This document shows positions 16,106 through 24,697 of a stretch of DNA of 64,000 nucleotides, in pieces (the stretch's first letter is position 1; each line of letters begins with the position of its first letter). The notes below the pieces were generated by a model. The model worked only from the letters and a program-made list of their open reading frames with translations, ran no database searches and was not told where the DNA came from. This DNA comes from Lichenibacterium ramalinae (GTDB lineage Bacteria > Pseudomonadota > Alphaproteobacteria > Rhizobiales > Beijerinckiaceae): NCBI RefSeq assembly GCF_004137085.1, contig NZ_QYBC01000020.1, forward strand, positions 58,964 through 122,963, written 5' to 3'. Made by a program: the position numbers and the translations under genes.

Positions 16106-17038
16106 ATGAACGCGCCATTCCGGACCGAAGCCTCGTTCCAGGAGGTCGACGACCGCCTGACCAGCCTGATGGACGCGCTCTTCCACCCCACCGGCGTGCC
16201 CGGCGTCTACGGCCGCAAGGGCGTCTACGAGGGCGTGGTGGAACGCCTCGCCGCCTTCATCTCCGAGGCCCGGGAGGACGGCACCGAGGTGCTGCGCTTC
16301 CCGCCCGTCATGAGCCGCCGCACGCTGGAGCGGTCCGGCTACCTCAAGAGCTTCCCCAATCTGCTGGGCTGCATGTGCGCGCTCGGGGGCTCGGACGACG
16401 ACATCCGCGCCGCCGTCGACACGTTCGAGTCCGGCGGCGACTGGACCGAGGCGCTCGAGGCCGGCGACCTCGTCCTCACCCCGGCGGCCTGTTACCCGGT
16501 CTACCCGATCGCGGCGCGGCGCGGCCCCCTGCCGGCGGGCGGGCTGCGCTTCGACGTCGCCAGCGACTGCTTCCGCCGCGAGCCCTCCCACCACGCGGAC
16601 CGCTTCCAGTCGTTCCGCATGCGCGAATACGTCTGCATCGGTTCGGCGGCCGATGTTTCGGCCTTCCGCGACCGCTGGATGGAGCGCGCCAAGGGCCTCG
16701 CCGACCGGCTCGGCCTCAGCTACACGGTGGACCAGGCCAACGACCCGTTCTTCGGCAAGGTCGGCGTGATGATGGCGGTCATGCAGAAGCGCGACGCCCT
16801 GAAGTTCGAGCTACTCGTGCCGGTGCGCTCCGCCGAGAAGCCCACCGCCTGCATGAGCTTCAACAACCACAAGGAACATTTCGGCGAGGTTTGGGGCCTG
16901 CGCGACGCGGAGGGCGAGGTCGCCCACACCGGTTGCGTGGCCTTCGGCATGGACCGGCTCGCCGTGGCGCTGTTCGCCACCCACGGCGTCGATCCCGCCG
17001 CCTGGCCGGCGGCCGTGCGCGACGCCCTGCGCCTCTGA
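16106..17038 (+). CDS. Amino acid:[carrier protein] ligase, class II aaRS-like
   Basis: 310 residues, less than a full seryl-tRNA synthetase and without the tRNA-binding arm. It shows class II motif 2 (SDCFRREPSHHADRFQSF, 153-170) and motif 3 (GCVAFGMDRLAVALF, 276-290). Cys129, Glu174 and Cys277 are spaced like the zinc ligands of archaeal-type SerRS and of the Bradyrhizobium amino acid:[carrier protein] ligases. Those enzymes make aminoacyl-AMP (Gly or Ala) and load it on the phosphopantetheine of a small carrier protein, not on tRNA. The ATG at 16106 agrees with the family N-terminus. Neighbours (dehydrogenase upstream, carrier protein divergent) support the same role here; the amino acid is not predictable. 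Confidence 0.85.
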   Translation: MNAPFRTEASFQEVDDRLTSLMDALFHPTGVPGVYGRKGVYEGVVERLAAFISEAREDGTEVLRFPPVMSRRTLERSGYLKSFPNLLGCMCALGGSDDDIRAAVDTFESGGDWTEALEAGDLVLTPAACYPVYPIAARRGPLPAGGLRFDVASDCFRREPSHHADRFQSFRMREYVCIGSAADVSAFRDRWMERAKGLADRLGLSYTVDQANDPFFGKVGVMMAVMQKRDALKFELLVPVRSAEKPTACMSFNNHKEHFGEVWGLRDAEGEVAHTGCVAFGMDRLAVALFATHGVDPAAWPAAVRDALRL

Positions 17039-17180
17039 GGCGCGGCCCGGCCGGTCGGTCGAGCGCGAGCCGCCCGCGGCCGTCCCGCCCCCGGCCGGGA
17101 CGGGGCCGCCGCGGGTCTGGAGGTGAGGCACGACGGAGGCGGCGGAGCGCCCGGGGGCGACGGCCCGTGCCAAGCGAAAT

Positions 17181-17203
17181 GCGACGTCGGGATCCGACGT
17201 CGC
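17181..17203. terminator. Perfect 10-bp hairpin between convergent genes
   Basis: GCGACGTCGG at 17181-17190 and CCGACGTCGC at 17194-17203 form a perfect stem with a three-base loop, in the 200-base gap between the convergent ligase and SDR genes. There is no T-run, so it may act in both directions as a weak or factor-assisted terminator, or be a binding palindrome. Confidence 0.4.
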
Positions 17204-17237
17204 CATCCGGTCTCTTGGGGACGAAGCCGGACGGTCG

Positions 17238-17972
17238 CTATGCGGTGTTGCCGGCGTCCACGGTCAGCACCGTGCCGGTGATGTTGCGGGCGGCGTCGCT
17301 CATCAGGAAGCCGACGGCAGCGGCGACGTCCTCCACCTCGACCAGCCGCTTCATGGCGCTGCGCTTGGCGATCTGCTCGCGCTGGCCCTCGCCGAGCGTA
17401 CCGGTGAGCTCCGTCTCGACGAAGCCCGGCGCCACCGCGTTCACCGTGATGCCGGCCCGCCCGACCTCGCGCGCCAGCGACTTGGTGAAGCCCACCAGCG
17501 ACGCCTTGGTGGCGCCGTAGACCGACAGGCCGTTGTAGCCCGTCGAGGCGATGATCGACGACATGTTGACGACGCGTCCCCGGCCCTCCGCCAGCATGCC
17601 CCGGACGGCATATTTGCTCAGCACGATGGGCGACACCGTGTTGAGTCGGATCAGCGCCTCGATCTGCGAATTGTGCATGGTCGCCAGCATGCCCTCGGTG
17701 CCGATGCCGGCATTGTTGACGAGGCCGAAGAGCGGGCCGTGCCGGCGGCGCAGGTCCTGCACCATCTCCGGGATGGCGGCGATGTCGGCGAGGTCGAGCG
17801 GGACGAAGTGGATCTCGCCCCGGCCCTCCGCCGCTGCGGCCTCGGCCGCGGCCGACAGGGCCTCGCTCGGCCGCCGCGCCACCGCGAGCACGCGGTGGCC
17901 GCTGGCCGCGAGAGTCCTGGCGATCCCCAGGCCGAGCCCGCGGCTGCCGCCGGTGACGATGACGTTACGCAT
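17238..17972 (-). CDS. SDR-family 3-oxoacyl-ACP reductase-like (FabG-like)
   Basis: 244 residues, classical SDR length. NADP-binding TGGSRGLGLG (7-16), NNAG (about 92-95), active-site Ser in MSSIIAS, the YGATK catalytic Tyr/Lys pair, and the VAPGFVETELTG loop are all present. It probably reduces a 3-oxoacyl group held on an acyl carrier protein. The last bases of the upstream AMP-ligase gene overlap its start by eight bases, giving an operon carrier protein 2 - ligase - reductase. The operon setting suggests a dedicated tailoring role rather than the housekeeping fatty-acid FabG. Confidence 0.85.
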   Translation of the reverse strand: MRNVIVTGGSRGLGLGIARTLAASGHRVLAVARRPSEALSAAAEAAAAEGRGEIHFVPLDLADIAAIPEMVQDLRRRHGPLFGLVNNAGIGTEGMLATMHNSQIEALIRLNTVSPIVLSKYAVRGMLAEGRGRVVNMSSIIASTGYNGLSVYGATKASLVGFTKSLAREVGRAGITVNAVAPGFVETELTGTLGEGQREQIAKRSAMKRLVEVEDVAAAVGFLMSDAARNITGTVLTVDAGNTA

Positions 17973-19350
17973 TGTGTCGGGCGAGCTTTCCGGCCGGCGT
18001 CACGGCCAGCGCATCGGCGAAGCGCAGCAGGACGGGCACTTTGTGGGCGGGCAGCGTGGCGCGGCACAGGTCCAGGATCTCGGCCTTGAGCCCGGCCTGG
18101 GCGCGGGCCGCGTCGGTGTCGGGAAAGGTCCGCTCGATCACCACGTCGGCCACCACGATGGCACCCGTGATGGGGTTGCTCTTCGCCTTGACCAGGGACA
18201 TGCGCACGCCGGCATGCCGGTTGATCACCGCCTCGACCTCCTCCGGATGGACCTTCAGCCCGCCGACGTTGATGACGCCGCTGCGCCGGCCGACGAAATG
18301 CATCCGGTCCCCGCGGCGCTCGACGAGATCGTCGGTGTCGACGAAGCCGTCGCGGTCCGCCAGCGCCCGGGCCGTGCCGCCGACGTAGCGGCTGGCCGTG
18401 CGGGTCGAACGGATGCGGAGCGAGCCGTCCTCCACCTTCATGGCCACGGCCCCGTCGGCGTCGAGCAAGGCGGCGGGGAAGCCCTCCCGCCCGTCCGTCA
18501 CCTCGAACCCGACGCCCGCTTCCGTCGACGCGTAGGCGTGGCCGACGGCCACCCCCGGAAAGGCGCGGCGCAGCGAATCCAGCACCGCCTGGTCGGCGAT
18601 CTCGCCCGACAGCCGCACGACACGCGGGTCGATCGACGCCGTTTCGGGCGTCATGAGGGCGCGGCGCCAGTGGGACGGCGTGCCCGACAGGTGGGTGACG
18701 CCCGCGGCCGCGAGCCGCGCCATGTGGTCGGCCATCGGCTCGCCCGCCTGGGACAGCACCATGGAGCCGCCCCCGATGAGCGCCCGCAGCAGGATCTGCA
18801 GGCCGCCGTAGCGCCGGATGTCGTAGAAGGTGCCCCAGACCGGGGCCAGGGCGGAAGGGTCGATGGCGCCGATCAGCCCGGCCCGGCTGTGGGCCACCAT
18901 CTTGGGCAGGCCCGTCGTGCCGGAGGTCAGCAGCACCCATTCGGTGTCACGGACTTCGGCCGCGGCGGCATCGGGCAGCGGCACGCGAGGCCCGGGCACG
19001 GCGATCAGCACGTCCGGGCCGAAACCGGGGTGATCCCCGTCGCACAGCACGGCGTCGATGCCGGCGCCCGCCATCACGGCCGGGATGTCGGTGGGCTTCA
19101 GGTCCGGCGGCGCCAGGACGATGCGGCGCGCGAGCCCGTCGAGCTCGACCAGGGCCTCGGCGGCCGCGAGCTGGCTTCCGGTGCTGACCAGCACGTTCCG
19201 GTCCGCCAGGGCGCCGCGGAGCGCGCCCAGGCCGGTGGTGTCGGCGAGCGCGTCGAGCGTCAGGCGGGTGCCCGGCGCCAGGAGCGCCCGACCCCGACCC
19301 CGCTCGGCCTCAAGCAGCCAGCGTCGGAGCGGCTTGGCTGCGTGCTGCAT
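17965..19350 (-). CDS. AMP-dependent acyl/aryl ligase (ANL superfamily)
   Basis: 461 residues. The adenylation P-loop LLTSGTTGLPKMVAHS, the A5 block YASTEAG, the hinge VDTDDLVERRGDRMHFVGRR followed by SGVINVGGLKVHPEEVE, and the C-terminal catalytic Lys in TPAGKLARH are all visible. It is somewhat short at the N-terminus for the superfamily (usual length 500-550). It should activate a carboxylic acid as AMP ester and load it on CoA or, more likely here, on carrier protein 2, whose gene overlaps it by 41 bases. The substrate is unknown. Confidence 0.85.
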   Translation of the reverse strand: MQHAAKPLRRWLLEAERGRGRALLAPGTRLTLDALADTTGLGALRGALADRNVLVSTGSQLAAAEALVELDGLARRIVLAPPDLKPTDIPAVMAGAGIDAVLCDGDHPGFGPDVLIAVPGPRVPLPDAAAAEVRDTEWVLLTSGTTGLPKMVAHSRAGLIGAIDPSALAPVWGTFYDIRRYGGLQILLRALIGGGSMVLSQAGEPMADHMARLAAAGVTHLSGTPSHWRRALMTPETASIDPRVVRLSGEIADQAVLDSLRRAFPGVAVGHAYASTEAGVGFEVTDGREGFPAALLDADGAVAMKVEDGSLRIRSTRTASRYVGGTARALADRDGFVDTDDLVERRGDRMHFVGRRSGVINVGGLKVHPEEVEAVINRHAGVRMSLVKAKSNPITGAIVVADVVIERTFPDTDAARAQAGLKAEILDLCRATLPAHKVPVLLRFADALAVTPAGKLARHNA

Positions 19351-19582
19351 CGTCGTAGAACCGGATGAAATCGCCGAGCGTGACGGGGAAGTAGACGTCG
19401 TCCGACAGCGTGAAGGGGTCGAAGCCGACCTCGTCCTCGAGCCGCGTCACCAGGATGGCGAAGCACAGCGAGTCGAGCCCCGACTCCAGCAGCACGAGGT
19501 CGTCCGTCAAAGGCCTCAGCGTCTTGCCCTGTTCCGCCGCCACGGCCTCGATCGCCGCGGTGATGACCGACTGCATGTCCAT
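19310..19582 (-). CDS. Acyl carrier protein (carrier 2)
   Basis: 90 residues. The attachment site is ESGLDSLCFAILVTRLEDEV (about 33-52), with Ser in the canonical LDS context. The C-terminal third (FPVTLGDFIRFYDDA) is the usual helix IV, with Phe/Tyr enrichment. It starts the minus-strand operon with the AMP ligase and SDR and overlaps the ligase. It differs from carrier 1 around the Ser (LDS versus TSID), so each of the two loading enzymes in this region could have its own carrier. Confidence 0.85.
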   Translation of the reverse strand: MDMQSVITAAIEAVAAEQGKTLRPLTDDLVLLESGLDSLCFAILVTRLEDEVGFDPFTLSDDVYFPVTLGDFIRFYDDAARSQAAPTLAA

Positions 19583-19626
19583 CGGCTATAGTTCCCCCAT
19601 ATCGACAGCGGACAGGCTACCATGCG

Positions 19627-20526
19627 ATGCCGTCCAAACAATGCGAACGGGTCGTCATGGTGAACGATGTGCAACCGCGGGTGCGACGTCGGGAAATCGT
19701 GGAGGCGGACCTTCCCGGGGTCGTCGATGCCCTGGTCCGGGGCTTCCCGGGGCGCGACCGGGGGCACTGGGAGCGCGGCCTGCGGCGCATGGGGCAGCGG
19801 CCGAGCCTGACGGGGTGCCCACGCTTCGGCTTCCTGCTCGAAGCCGGCTCCGGGCCGGTCGGCGTGTCGCTCATGCTGTATGACGGCGTCGCGGCGGGGG
19901 ACACGCTCACGCTGCGCTGCAACCTGTCGAGCTGGACGGTGGACCCCGCCTTCCGCATGCAGGCGCCGCTGCTCGTGGCCTCCGCTTTGAAGCGGCGCGA
20001 CGTGACCTATACCAACATCTCCCCGGCGCCCCACACCTGGGCCACCATCGAGGCCCAGGGGTTCTCGACCTATGCCGTCGGCCAATATGTGGTTCTGCCG
20101 CTGCTGGCCCGCGCCCGCGAGCGGGTCCGCGTCCGGCGCGACGCCGCGGCGTGGCGGGACCTGCCCGAGGCCGGGCTGCTCGCCGACCATGCGGGCTACG
20201 GCTGCCACGTCCTCACGGTCGAGGCCGCCGACGGGCTGCACCCCTTCGTGTTCCTGCCCTTCCAGGCCCGGTCGGGCCGCGTGCCGCTCCCCCTCATGCA
20301 GCTGATCTTCTGCCGCGACATCGCCGCCGTGTCGCGCTTCGCCGCCGCCCTCGGCGCCGCCCTGGCGACGCGCGGCAGCCTCGGGCTGGTGATGGACGCC
20401 CCGCCGGAGCCCGGCGGGCCGCCGGTCCTGCGCCACGTCCGGCGCGGGCGCCGCTACTTCCGCGGCCCCAACCCGCCGCGCCTCGGCGACCTCAGCTATA
20501 CCGAGCGGGTGATCTTCGGCGCGTGA
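19627..20526 (+). CDS. GNAT-fold acyltransferase
   Basis: 299 residues, divergent from carrier 2. The N-terminal half has GNAT-like features: REIVEADLPGVVDALVRGF opening, GFLLEAGSGPVGVSLMLYDG (strands 2-3 with the bulge) and CNLSSWTVDPAFRMQAPLLV, the position of acetyl-CoA or acyl-phosphopantetheine binding (normally followed by R/QxxGxG/A; here variant). Residues about 160-299 are a second, less conserved part. Such proteins occur in exopolysaccharide loci. Because two carrier proteins lie close by, I infer transfer of an acyl or aminoacyl group to a glycan or lipid. An alternative start is the internal ATG at residue 11. Confidence 0.6.
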   Translation: MPSKQCERVVMVNDVQPRVRRREIVEADLPGVVDALVRGFPGRDRGHWERGLRRMGQRPSLTGCPRFGFLLEAGSGPVGVSLMLYDGVAAGDTLTLRCNLSSWTVDPAFRMQAPLLVASALKRRDVTYTNISPAPHTWATIEAQGFSTYAVGQYVVLPLLARARERVRVRRDAAAWRDLPEAGLLADHAGYGCHVLTVEAADGLHPFVFLPFQARSGRVPLPLMQLIFCRDIAAVSRFAAALGAALATRGSLGLVMDAPPEPGGPPVLRHVRRGRRYFRGPNPPRLGDLSYTERVIFGA

Positions 20527-20633
20527 GCGTCCGGGGATAAAGGCACCGGTGCCCGAACCGACGAGAACGCTCGCAGTCCTGTCCGAGGGCATTCGGGCAC
20601 AGGCTCGGCACATCTCCCCAATTCGAGGCTTCC

Positions 20634-21344
20634 ATGACCAGCATCGGCATCCTCGAGACCGGCCTGCCGCCGACCGATCTCGCGGCGCGCTTCGGCCGCT
20701 ACGACGCCATGGTGCGCCGCATGCTGGGCGACCGCTACCGCTACCGCACCTACACGGCCCGCAGCGGCGAACTCCCGACCCGGCCCGAGGACCACGACGC
20801 CTACCTCGTCACCGGCTCGTCGGCCGGCGCCTACGAGGCCCTGCCGTGGATCCCCCCGCTCGAAGCCTTCATCAGGTCCGCCCAGGGCCGCGCCCGGATG
20901 GTCGGCCTGTGCTTCGGTCACCAGATCATGGCGCAGGCCCTGGGCGGCCGCGTGGAGAAGAGCGACAAGGGCTGGGGCCTGGGACTGCACCGCTACGCCG
21001 TGACGCGCGCCGAGCCCTGGATGGCGGGCGATGCCGGTGACGCCGCCCGGGACCTCGCCGTCGCGGCCTCCCACCAGGACCAGGTGGTGGTGGCGCCGGA
21101 CGGCGCCACCGTGCTCGCCGCCAGCGGCTTCACGCCCCATGCGGCGCTGCTCTACGCGGGCGGGCAGGCCCTGTCGTTCCAGTTCCATCCCGAGTTCGAA
21201 CGCGGCATGGCGGAAGCCCTGGTGGAACTGCGGCGGCCCCACCTGCCGGACGGCGCGGCGGACCGCATGCTGGCGAGCCTCGCCGCGCCGAGCGACGCGC
21301 CGCGCGTCGCCGGCTGGATCCGGGCCTTCCTCGATCGGCCCTGA
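20634..21344 (+). CDS. Class I glutamine amidotransferase (GMP-synthase-like domain)
   Basis: 236 residues, a stand-alone GATase1 domain. The nucleophile elbow GLCFGHQIMAQALGG has the Cys, and FQFHPEFERGMAE supplies the His-x-Glu of the triad. Such free-standing proteins hydrolyse gamma-glutamyl compounds or serve an unlinked synthetase. No partner synthetase is adjacent. ATG 20634 gives the family-typical MTSIGILETG N-terminus. Confidence 0.85.
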   Translation: MTSIGILETGLPPTDLAARFGRYDAMVRRMLGDRYRYRTYTARSGELPTRPEDHDAYLVTGSSAGAYEALPWIPPLEAFIRSAQGRARMVGLCFGHQIMAQALGGRVEKSDKGWGLGLHRYAVTRAEPWMAGDAGDAARDLAVAASHQDQVVVAPDGATVLAASGFTPHAALLYAGGQALSFQFHPEFERGMAEALVELRRPHLPDGAADRMLASLAAPSDAPRVAGWIRAFLDRP

Positions 21345-21409
21345 GACCTGGCGGATGAAGGTTCAAGCCATCCACCGATGCCGAGCCGTGCGGCCCGGGC
21401 CGTCTCGCC

Positions 21410-22258
21410 TCAGGCGTGGGCGAAGTCCCAGTAGAGCTGCCGCGCCCGCGCCGCGACGGGGCCGGGCTGGAGCATGCGGTCGTCGACGCGGGTGACGGGC
21501 ACGACCTTCGAGAAGTTGCCCGAGGTGAAGACCTCGTCGGCGGCGGCGACGTCGGCATAGTCCATCGTGGCTTCCACCACGGTCAGCCCGGCGCCCCGCA
21601 GCAGGCCGATGACCCGTGCCCGCGTGATGCCGGCCAGGAAGGTGCCGTTGGGGGCGGGCGTGAAGACGGTGCCGTCCTTGACGGTGAAGAGGTTGGCGTT
21701 GGCGAGTTCGGCCACGTGGCCGAGCCCGTCGCGCATCACGCAATTGTCGAAGCCGCGCCGCTTGGCTTCCGCCAGCGCGCGGGCGCCGTTGGGGTAGAGG
21801 CAGCCCGCCTTGGCCTCGACCGGCGCCGTCTCGGGCGTCGGGCGCCGGAAGGGCGACAGCGTGATGGCGAGCCCGGCGGGCCGGGGCATGGGGGCCTCGT
21901 AGACGCTGAGGCACCAGCGCGTCGTGGCGGGGTCGAACAGCACGCCGCCGCCATAGCCGCCCTCGGCCCAGTACATGGGGCGGATGTAGAGCGCGGGCGT
22001 CGCCCCGAAGCGCGCCACCCCGGCACGGGCCAGCTCCGCCCAGGTCTCGGCCGGCACGACGGGGTCGAGCCCGAAGGCCTCGGCGGAGGCGTTGATGCGG
22101 CGGCAGTGGAGGTCGAGGTCCGGCGTCACGCCCTCGAAGGCGCGCGCGCCGTCGAAGACCGACGAGGCCATCCAGGCGCCGTGGGTCCGCACCCCCATCA
22201 TGGGCACGTTGCCCTCGTGCCAGGTTCCGTCGAGGAAGGTCCAGGTTGGCGAATGCAT
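21410..22258 (-). CDS. Class IV PLP aminotransferase (branched-chain/D-amino acid type)
   Basis: 282 residues. The catalytic Lys is in PVEAKAGCLYPN (about 145-156); the PLP-phosphate and substrate blocks VMRDGLGHVAELANANLF and GTFLAGITRARVIGLLRGAG are present. It also has the fold type IV N-terminal FLDGTWHEGNVPMMGVRTHG and a SSVFDGARAFEG block as in IlvE. It transfers amino groups between 2-oxo acids and Glu or branched-chain amino acids. The short family-IV size leaves BCAT, D-Ala transaminase and ADC lyase open; the SVFDGARAFEG block favours BCAT. Confidence 0.85.
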   Translation of the reverse strand: MHSPTWTFLDGTWHEGNVPMMGVRTHGAWMASSVFDGARAFEGVTPDLDLHCRRINASAEAFGLDPVVPAETWAELARAGVARFGATPALYIRPMYWAEGGYGGGVLFDPATTRWCLSVYEAPMPRPAGLAITLSPFRRPTPETAPVEAKAGCLYPNGARALAEAKRRGFDNCVMRDGLGHVAELANANLFTVKDGTVFTPAPNGTFLAGITRARVIGLLRGAGLTVVEATMDYADVAAADEVFTSGNFSKVVPVTRVDDRMLQPGPVAARARQLYWDFAHA

Positions 22259-22317
22259 TGGGCGGCTCCCGCGCGCGACCGAGGCCGGCAGCCTAGGGAC
22301 GAAGCGTCACCGAAGCC

Positions 22318-23514
22318 TCAACCCCGGCCGGGCTCGATCTCGCTCAGCATCGGCTGGCGCCGCAGCACCGCGCCGCGGCCCCGCACCACGACCCGCCACA
22401 GCGCGAAGGCCGCGAGGGCGCCGTGCGTCACGGCATTCTGCACGAAGAGCGCCGCCGCGCCGTAGCGCGCCATTAGGGCGGAGGCCAGGACCGGCGCCAG
22501 GATCGCGCCGACGCAGTACAGGAACAGGATGCCCGACGAGACCGTGACGGCATGGGCCGGCCCCGCCCGGTCGTTGGCATGCGACACCGCCAGCGTGTAG
22601 AGCACCATGGTGGTGGCGCCCACCGCGAAGCCGAGCCCGCACACGAGGCCGTAGGGCAGCGTCGACCCCAGCGCCAGGGCCACCTCGGCGAGGGCCCCCA
22701 CGGCCGAGAAACCGATCAGCACGAGGCGCCGGTCGGCGCGGTCGGAGAAGCGGCCCACCGGATAGAGGGCCAGTGCCGTCCCGATGATGACGGCCGTGAT
22801 GAACCCCGCGACGCCGCCGGAAGCGAAGCCGAGGCTCAGGCCGTAGACCGGCGCCAGCGCCCAGAACGAGCCGTTGGCGCAGCCGATCGCGAAGGAGGCG
22901 ACGGCGGCGACCGGGGCCGTCCGGATCAGCCAGGGCAGGCGCAGGCTGACGGTGCGGGGCTTGGGCGGCGGCTCGGCCTGGGTGAAGGCCATGGGCAGCA
23001 TGGCCAGGGCGAAGAGGCCCGCCGTGATGGAGAACAGCGTCGCCGAATGGGGGTCGATGACGGCCAGCATCTCCTGCCCGGCGGCCGTCGCCCCGTAGGT
23101 GACGACCTGGTAGGTGGCGTAGATGCGCCCGCGGTTGGCGTTGTCGGACTTGTCGCTCAGCCACGCCTCGATCACGGCATAGAAGCCCGAGAAGACGAAG
23201 CCGAGCCCGTAGCGCAGCCCGACCCAGACGGCGGGGTGGACGGCCGCCGGGTAGATCAGCGTCAGGATCACGGCGCCGGCCACGAAGGCCGCGAAGGCCC
23301 TGATGTAGCCGGCGCGGGCGATGAGGCCCGGGGCCGCCAGCGTGCCCGCCAGCATGCCGGCGAAATAGGCCGAGCCGAGCAGGCCGAGGGCCAGGTCGGG
23401 GAACCCTTCCAGCTTGCCGCGCAACGGCACCAGCGTGTTGATGAGCCCGTTGCCGGCGATCAGCACCAGGACGGAGGACAGGAGGGCGGCGATGGAGGAG
23501 ACGGCGGCGGACAT
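22318..23514 (-). CDS. MFS transporter (YcaD-like)
   Basis: 398 residues, 12 predicted membrane helices. It opens SAAVSSIAALLSSVLVLIAG, with the MFS loop LGLLGSAYFAGMLAGTL and GYIRAFAAFVAG. A second-half signature is GRFSDRADRRLVL (about 260-272). The conserved VGLRYGLGFVFSGFYAVIEA, with Glu, and SDKSDNANRGRIYA resemble the YcaD/sugar-MFS group. Substrate unknown. It is single, downstream of the aminotransferase start on the same strand. Confidence 0.8.
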   Translation of the reverse strand: MSAAVSSIAALLSSVLVLIAGNGLINTLVPLRGKLEGFPDLALGLLGSAYFAGMLAGTLAAPGLIARAGYIRAFAAFVAGAVILTLIYPAAVHPAVWVGLRYGLGFVFSGFYAVIEAWLSDKSDNANRGRIYATYQVVTYGATAAGQEMLAVIDPHSATLFSITAGLFALAMLPMAFTQAEPPPKPRTVSLRLPWLIRTAPVAAVASFAIGCANGSFWALAPVYGLSLGFASGGVAGFITAVIIGTALALYPVGRFSDRADRRLVLIGFSAVGALAEVALALGSTLPYGLVCGLGFAVGATTMVLYTLAVSHANDRAGPAHAVTVSSGILFLYCVGAILAPVLASALMARYGAAALFVQNAVTHGALAAFALWRVVVRGRGAVLRRQPMLSEIEPGRG

Positions 23515-23842
23515 CGGCCTGCTGGGGTCGGGGAGGCGCGGCCGCGTGGGGCCGGGGGCAGGGGCGAGGATCGCCCGGCCCGGCCCGTCTTGCGTCCTTC
23601 AAGGCGGCGGAAACATGTTGGTGGGCGAACGGATCGCGCCGCCCGCGGGCTTTTCCCCCAAGTGTGGATTCCGGGCCGCGGTCTGGGCGGCCCGGCGGGA
23701 AGCCGTGCAGGAGCCTGTGCGGGCGGGGCTGGCGCCGCGGCGTCAGGGCCCGTCACCGTCCCGCAGGTGCGCCCCGACGCCCTCCGACACCATGGCGGAT
23801 CCCGCGTCGACGTCCGGGTCGAGGGCGTTGGGGCACGCGCCC
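23515..23842. other. Intergenic stretch, no gene seen
   Basis: About 330 bases between the MFS gene start and the end of the carbonic anhydrase gene. No conserved frame or RNA is visible. It should hold the MFS promoter. Confidence 0.4.
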
Positions 23843-24469
23843 TCAGTCGAAGAACTCGACCACGCCGTCGTCGAGGTCGTATCGCGCCCCCACGATCTTG
23901 AGGCGGCCCAGGCGCTGGGGCTCCTGCAGCATCTGTTCGGTGGTGCGCAGCCGCGCGACGACGCGGGCGACGTTGTGGCGGACGGCGCGGTCGAGGACGT
24001 CCCCGTCGCCCTCGCGCCGGGCGCGCAGCACGGCCGGCAGGATGGGTTCGATCATCTGGCCGATGCTGCCGGGATAGTCCGTGTCGCGTTCGACGACGTT
24101 GAGCGCCGCCTGCACGGCGCCGCAGCGCTCGTGCCCCAGCACCACGACCAGCGGCGCCCCGAGCACGGCCACGCCGTATTCGATGCTGCCCATGGCGGCG
24201 AGGTCGACGACGTTGCCGGCATTGCGGACGATGAAGAGGTCGCCGAGGCTGCGGCCGAACAGCAGTTCCGGCGACACGCGGCTGTCCGAACAGCCGACCA
24301 GCACGCAGAAGGGCCGCTGCTCCTGCGCCAGGGCCGCCCGGCGTTCCGCGCCGAGGAGGTGGGGGCGGACGGTCCCGCCCTCGACGAACTGACGGTTGCC
24401 CTCCTTGAGGAGGGCGAGGGCTTCGTCGGGGGACAGGTGGGTCCCCGCCGGGGCAGTGAATGTCGCCAT
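23843..24469 (-). CDS. Beta-class carbonic anhydrase
   Basis: 208 residues. Zinc ligands are seen in CSDSRV (Cys, with Asp-Arg dyad) and HERCGAV (His, Cys), with FIVRNAGNVV between them. These are the full signature of a cytoplasmic beta-carbonic anhydrase interconverting CO2 and bicarbonate. Single gene, divergent from the DAHP synthase gene. Length is typical. Confidence 0.92.
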   Translation of the reverse strand: MATFTAPAGTHLSPDEALALLKEGNRQFVEGGTVRPHLLGAERRAALAQEQRPFCVLVGCSDSRVSPELLFGRSLGDLFIVRNAGNVVDLAAMGSIEYGVAVLGAPLVVVLGHERCGAVQAALNVVERDTDYPGSIGQMIEPILPAVLRARREGDGDVLDRAVRHNVARVVARLRTTEQMLQEPQRLGRLKIVGARYDLDDGVVEFFD

Positions 24470-24697
24470 GGCCTTCGCTCCAGATCCGCGCCGGGCTGCG
24501 GACGGGCCCGCCGCCCCCTTCGCGCCGATATACCTCGTGCCGGTCCGGGTGAAAACCAGGTCCCGACACCGCCGGCCGGCGGGCCGATGACCGGAGGCGG
24601 CTGTGGATTCGCGTCAGCGCTGGTGTATAAGCGCCCGCTCGAAGGATGAAGCGAAAGGCCGCTGGCGCCTGGACATCGGCGCCGCGGGAGGTGGGTC

